Shown one piece after another: positions 61,872 to 64,000 of a stretch of 64,000 nt of DNA. Within the stretch, counting starts at the first letter, position 1. Each line of letters starts with the position of its first letter. Source of the DNA: Parvibaculum sp002684405 (GTDB lineage: Bacteria; Pseudomonadota; Alphaproteobacteria; Parvibaculales; Parvibaculaceae); assembly GCA_965140395.1 (NCBI GenBank), contig OZ223207.1, positions 434,001 to 498,000 of the forward strand, in the 5' to 3' direction. Position numbers and translations under genes: made by a program. The notes beneath the pieces are model-generated. The model saw only the letters and a program-made list of their open reading frames with translations, was not told the DNA's origin and made no database searches.

Positions 61872-62872
61872 GCGAGAAGGCACCGCATATCCCGGTCATG
61901 CTGCCTGAAGTGCTCGAGGTCGTTTCCCCGAAAGACGGCGGTCTTTATGTCGACGGGACCTTCGGGGCGGGCGGCTATACGCGCGGCCTGCTGGAAAGCG
62001 CGGATTGCGCCGTGCTGGCGATCGACCGGGATCCCGATGCGATCCTGCGCGGGCGCGCGCTCGAAACGGAATTTGCCGGCCGTCTGACGCTGGTCGAGGG
62101 CTGCTTCGGCGATATGGCCGAGCTTGTACGCGGCCTCGGCCATGAGGCGGTGGACGGGGTGGTGCTCGATCTCGGCGTCTCCTCCATGCAGATCGACGAG
62201 GCGGAGCGCGGCTTTTCCTTCCAGAAGGACGGGCCGCTCGACATGCGGATGAGCCAGAGCGGGCCGTCTGCCGCCGATGTCGTGAACGAGTATGAGGAAA
62301 GCGAGCTGGCGCGGATCATCGCCGTCTATGGCGAGGAAAAGCGCGCGCGCGCCGTGGCGAAGGCCATTGTGGCGGCGCGGCAGGAAGCTGCCTTTTCTCG
62401 GACGCTGGAGCTTGCCGATCTGGTTGCCCGGGTGGTGGGACGCAAGCCGCAGGACAAGATTCATCCCGCGACGCGGACATTTCAGGCCCTTCGGATTTTC
62501 GTGAATGACGAGCTGGGCGAAGTTGCCCGCGGCGTTTCCGGCGCAGAGGAAATTCTGCGCGAAGGCGGGCGCCTCGCGGTGGTGACGTTTCACTCCCTTG
62601 AAGACCGCATCGTGAAGCGGTTCCTCATGGCGCGCACCGGCCGGGCCGGACGCGCCAATCGCCATATGCCCGAAACGGAGGAGGCCACTCCGTCGTTTCG
62701 CGAGATCGCGCACAAGGCGCGCAAGGCCTCGGCCGGTGAGGCCGGCGTCAACCCGCGCGCGCGATCCGCGAAACTTCGCGCCGCCGAGCGCAGCGACGCG
62801 CCGGTCATTCCGCTCGATCTCGCCGCGCTGGGCTTTCCCCGGGTCCCCTCCCTTGAGGGAGGTGCCGCATGA
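61868..62872 (+). CDS. rsmH: 16S rRNA m4C1402 methyltransferase RsmH (MraW)
   Basis: The 334-residue SAM-dependent enzyme methylates N4 of C1402 in 16S rRNA. Motifs are 'HIPVMLPEVLEVV', the SAM loop 'YVDGTFGAGGYTRGLL', 'AIDRDPDAI', 'GVVLDLGVSSMQIDEAERGFSFQ' (in parts) and 'HPATRTFQALRIFVNDEL'. The GTG start overlaps the mraZ stop (GTGA), and its own end overlaps the ftsL ATG, so the genes are translationally coupled within the dcw operon. Confidence 0.96.
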   Translation: MSEKAPHIPVMLPEVLEVVSPKDGGLYVDGTFGAGGYTRGLLESADCAVLAIDRDPDAILRGRALETEFAGRLTLVEGCFGDMAELVRGLGHEAVDGVVLDLGVSSMQIDEAERGFSFQKDGPLDMRMSQSGPSAADVVNEYEESELARIIAVYGEEKRARAVAKAIVAARQEAAFSRTLELADLVARVVGRKPQDKIHPATRTFQALRIFVNDELGEVARGVSGAEEILREGGRLAVVTFHSLEDRIVKRFLMARTGRAGRANRHMPETEEATPSFREIAHKARKASAGEAGVNPRARSAKLRAAERSDAPVIPLDLAALGFPRVPSLEGGAA

Positions 62873-63228
62873 TCCGGATCCTGAACCTTCTACTGCTGGT
62901 CGGTGTCGTTGCGCTGTCTATCGGTCTTTACGACGTGAAATATCGCGCGCAGCGGGCGGAGCGCGAGGCCGACAGGCTCGATCGCCAGATCGCGCGCGAG
63001 AAGGACGCCATCAAGGTGCTGCGCGCGGAATGGGCGCATCTGAATGAGCCGGACCGGTTGCAGGCGCTGGCCAAGCGCTACACCAGCCTTCGTCCTGTGT
63101 CGCCGGGGCAGATCGGGAAATTCGAGGATATTCCGATGCCGCACCGGACTGACGAGTTCTATGTGCCGCAAGGGCAGTCGCTGGGCGGTATGGCGGGCAT
63201 TCAGGCAGGCGGGAGCATGATCCGATGA
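62869..63228 (+). CDS. ftsL: Cell division protein FtsL
   Basis: The 119-residue single-pass protein has a transmembrane helix (about residues 4-21, 'ILNLLLLVGVVALSIGLY') and then a coiled coil ('YRAQRAEREADRLDRQIAREKDAIKVLRAEWAHL', in parts). The 'LNEPDRLQALAKRYTSLRPV' segment is typical of alphaproteobacterial FtsL. It bridges FtsB/FtsQ to FtsWI in the divisome. It overlaps rsmH and ftsI by 4 bases on each side. Confidence 0.9.
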   Translation: MIRILNLLLLVGVVALSIGLYDVKYRAQRAEREADRLDRQIAREKDAIKVLRAEWAHLNEPDRLQALAKRYTSLRPVSPGQIGKFEDIPMPHRTDEFYVPQGQSLGGMAGIQAGGSMIR

Positions 63229-64000
63229 TCGGGCGCCGTCAGCCTTCCAATAACCGCATGATCCGCGCCGGGCACGACGCGATCGCCAAGCCCGATTGGG
63301 GGCGTGGCGCCTCGGCGCGCAAGCCGCGTGCCTCGCAGCGCCGTATCTTCCTTGCCGCGGCGATTTTTGCCGGCTGCTTCTCGCTGGTCGGGGCGCGGCT
63401 TGTCGGCCTGGCGATTACCGGCGGCGACGGCGCGCCGCGCGTCGCCTATGCCAAGCCCGTGGGGCAGGTGGTGCGGCCCGATATTCTCGACCGCAATGGC
63501 GACGTTCTGGCGACCGACATCTCGGTCGCCTCTCTCTATGCGGATGCAAGGCATGTCATCGACCCGCAGGAGGCGACGGCGAAGCTCGTCTCCGTTCTTC
63601 CCGATCTCAATGCGGGGGAGGTGGACAAGAAGCTGTCCTCCGGAAAGGCCTTCATCTGGATCAAGCGCGATCTGACGCCGAAGCAGCACCAGGCGGTGCA
63701 CGATCTCGGTATTGCAGGGCTTGAGTTCCGCCGCGAGCGCAAACGCGTTTATCCCAATGGCGCGACGGCGGCGAACGTGCTCGGGCTGGTCAATATCGAC
63801 AATCACGGCATTGCCGGGATGGAGCGGTATATCGACCGGAATGTTCTGGGTGAGAAGGGCGAGCCGAAGAAGCCGGTTGTCCTGTCGCTCGACGTCTCGG
63901 TTCAGCATGCCCTGCGTGACGAATTGCTGAAGGGCATGAAGGAGTTCTCCGCCAAAGCCGCGGTCGGCATCATCATGGATGTCCATACCGGGGAAGTGAT
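63225..64000 (+). CDS. ftsI: Peptidoglycan D,D-transpeptidase FtsI (PBP3), partial at window end
   Basis: The ORF starts at the ATG overlapping the ftsL stop and is open through the last base, giving about 258 residues. There is a basic cytoplasmic tail of about 45 residues and one transmembrane segment ('IFLAAAIFAGCFSLVGARLVGLAI', in parts). The class B PBP dimerisation domain follows ('RPDILDRNGDVLATDISVASLYADAR', in parts, and 'VYPNGATAANVLGLVNIDNHGIAGMERYID', in parts). It then enters the transpeptidase domain ('AAVGIIMDVHTGEV'). The catalytic SxxK lies beyond the window. It makes septal peptidoglycan with FtsW. Confidence 0.93.
   Translation, partial: MIGRRQPSNNRMIRAGHDAIAKPDWGRGASARKPRASQRRIFLAAAIFAGCFSLVGARLVGLAITGGDGAPRVAYAKPVGQVVRPDILDRNGDVLATDISVASLYADARHVIDPQEATAKLVSVLPDLNAGEVDKKLSSGKAFIWIKRDLTPKQHQAVHDLGIAGLEFRRERKRVYPNGATAANVLGLVNIDNHGIAGMERYIDRNVLGEKGEPKKPVVLSLDVSVQHALRDELLKGMKEFSAKAAVGIIMDVHTGEV

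Overview
The window is a 64 kb piece of a GC-rich alphaproteobacterial chromosome. The evidence is the gene order carA-yqeY-dnaG-rpoD, rnpB lying just before an mraZ-rsmH-ftsL-ftsI division cluster, a DnaG whose CHC2 zinc ligands are mostly replaced (an alphaproteobacterial trait), an ELM1-like protein, PAS_5-type and SahR-like proteins, and many short dispersed palindromes of the kind found in Hyphomicrobiales and relatives. A Parvibaculum-like member of the Hyphomicrobiales is my best guess, from general resemblance only. There is no prophage, CRISPR array, transposase or plasmid function. It is a core chromosome with small accessory insertions.

Layout. 1-5 kb: DUF4188 protein, HAD phosphatase, trxB and ahpC (thiol redox pair), a membrane protein, a cold-shock gene and an alpha-carbonic anhydrase with a changed zinc site. 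5-5.4 kb: a GIY-YIG gene framed by inverted repeats. 5.4-9.3 kb: a 661-residue orphan, a 2OG-Fe(II) oxygenase and an ELM1-like protein. 9.4-12.1 kb: Lrp regulator, greA and two overlapping glycosyltransferase-like genes. 12.2-23 kb: carB, a low-GC orphan wedged between carB and carA, then yqeY, a brnT-brnA toxin-antitoxin pair, dnaG and rpoD. 23-34 kb: a repeat-rich segment, two autotransporter-type proteins, panD, arsM, a SIMPL protein, a LysR/MFS pair, a CAU tRNA and a second GIY-YIG gene framed by direct repeats.

33.8-44.6 kb: MBL hydrolase, DUF389 membrane protein, potF-potH-potI without potG, a DUF481 outer-membrane protein, ettA, a PAS protein and mlaA-mlaC. 45-51 kb: a methionine-cycle cluster with an ArsR-methyltransferase fusion (SahR-like), metF and a methionine synthase split into two genes, preceded by a palindromic operator. 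51-60.6 kb: HxlR/carboxymuconolactone decarboxylase pair, a 29-residue membrane peptide, a fused hydantoinase/oxoprolinase, a DnaJ-like protein, a DMT exporter, a peptidoglycan amidase and a quinone oxidoreductase. 60.7-64 kb: RNase P RNA, five MraZ boxes and the start of the division/cell-wall cluster, with ftsI running off the window end.

The most interesting structural signal is a network of about 19 short palindromes. They share 'TCAT' and 'ATCCA' ends, but their stems differ and stay complementary. One inverted pair frames a GIY-YIG nuclease gene. A second GIY-YIG gene elsewhere is framed by an unrelated pair of hairpin-bearing 49-bp direct repeats. This resembles the REP/RAYT arrangement, with a GIY-YIG nuclease in place of the transposase.
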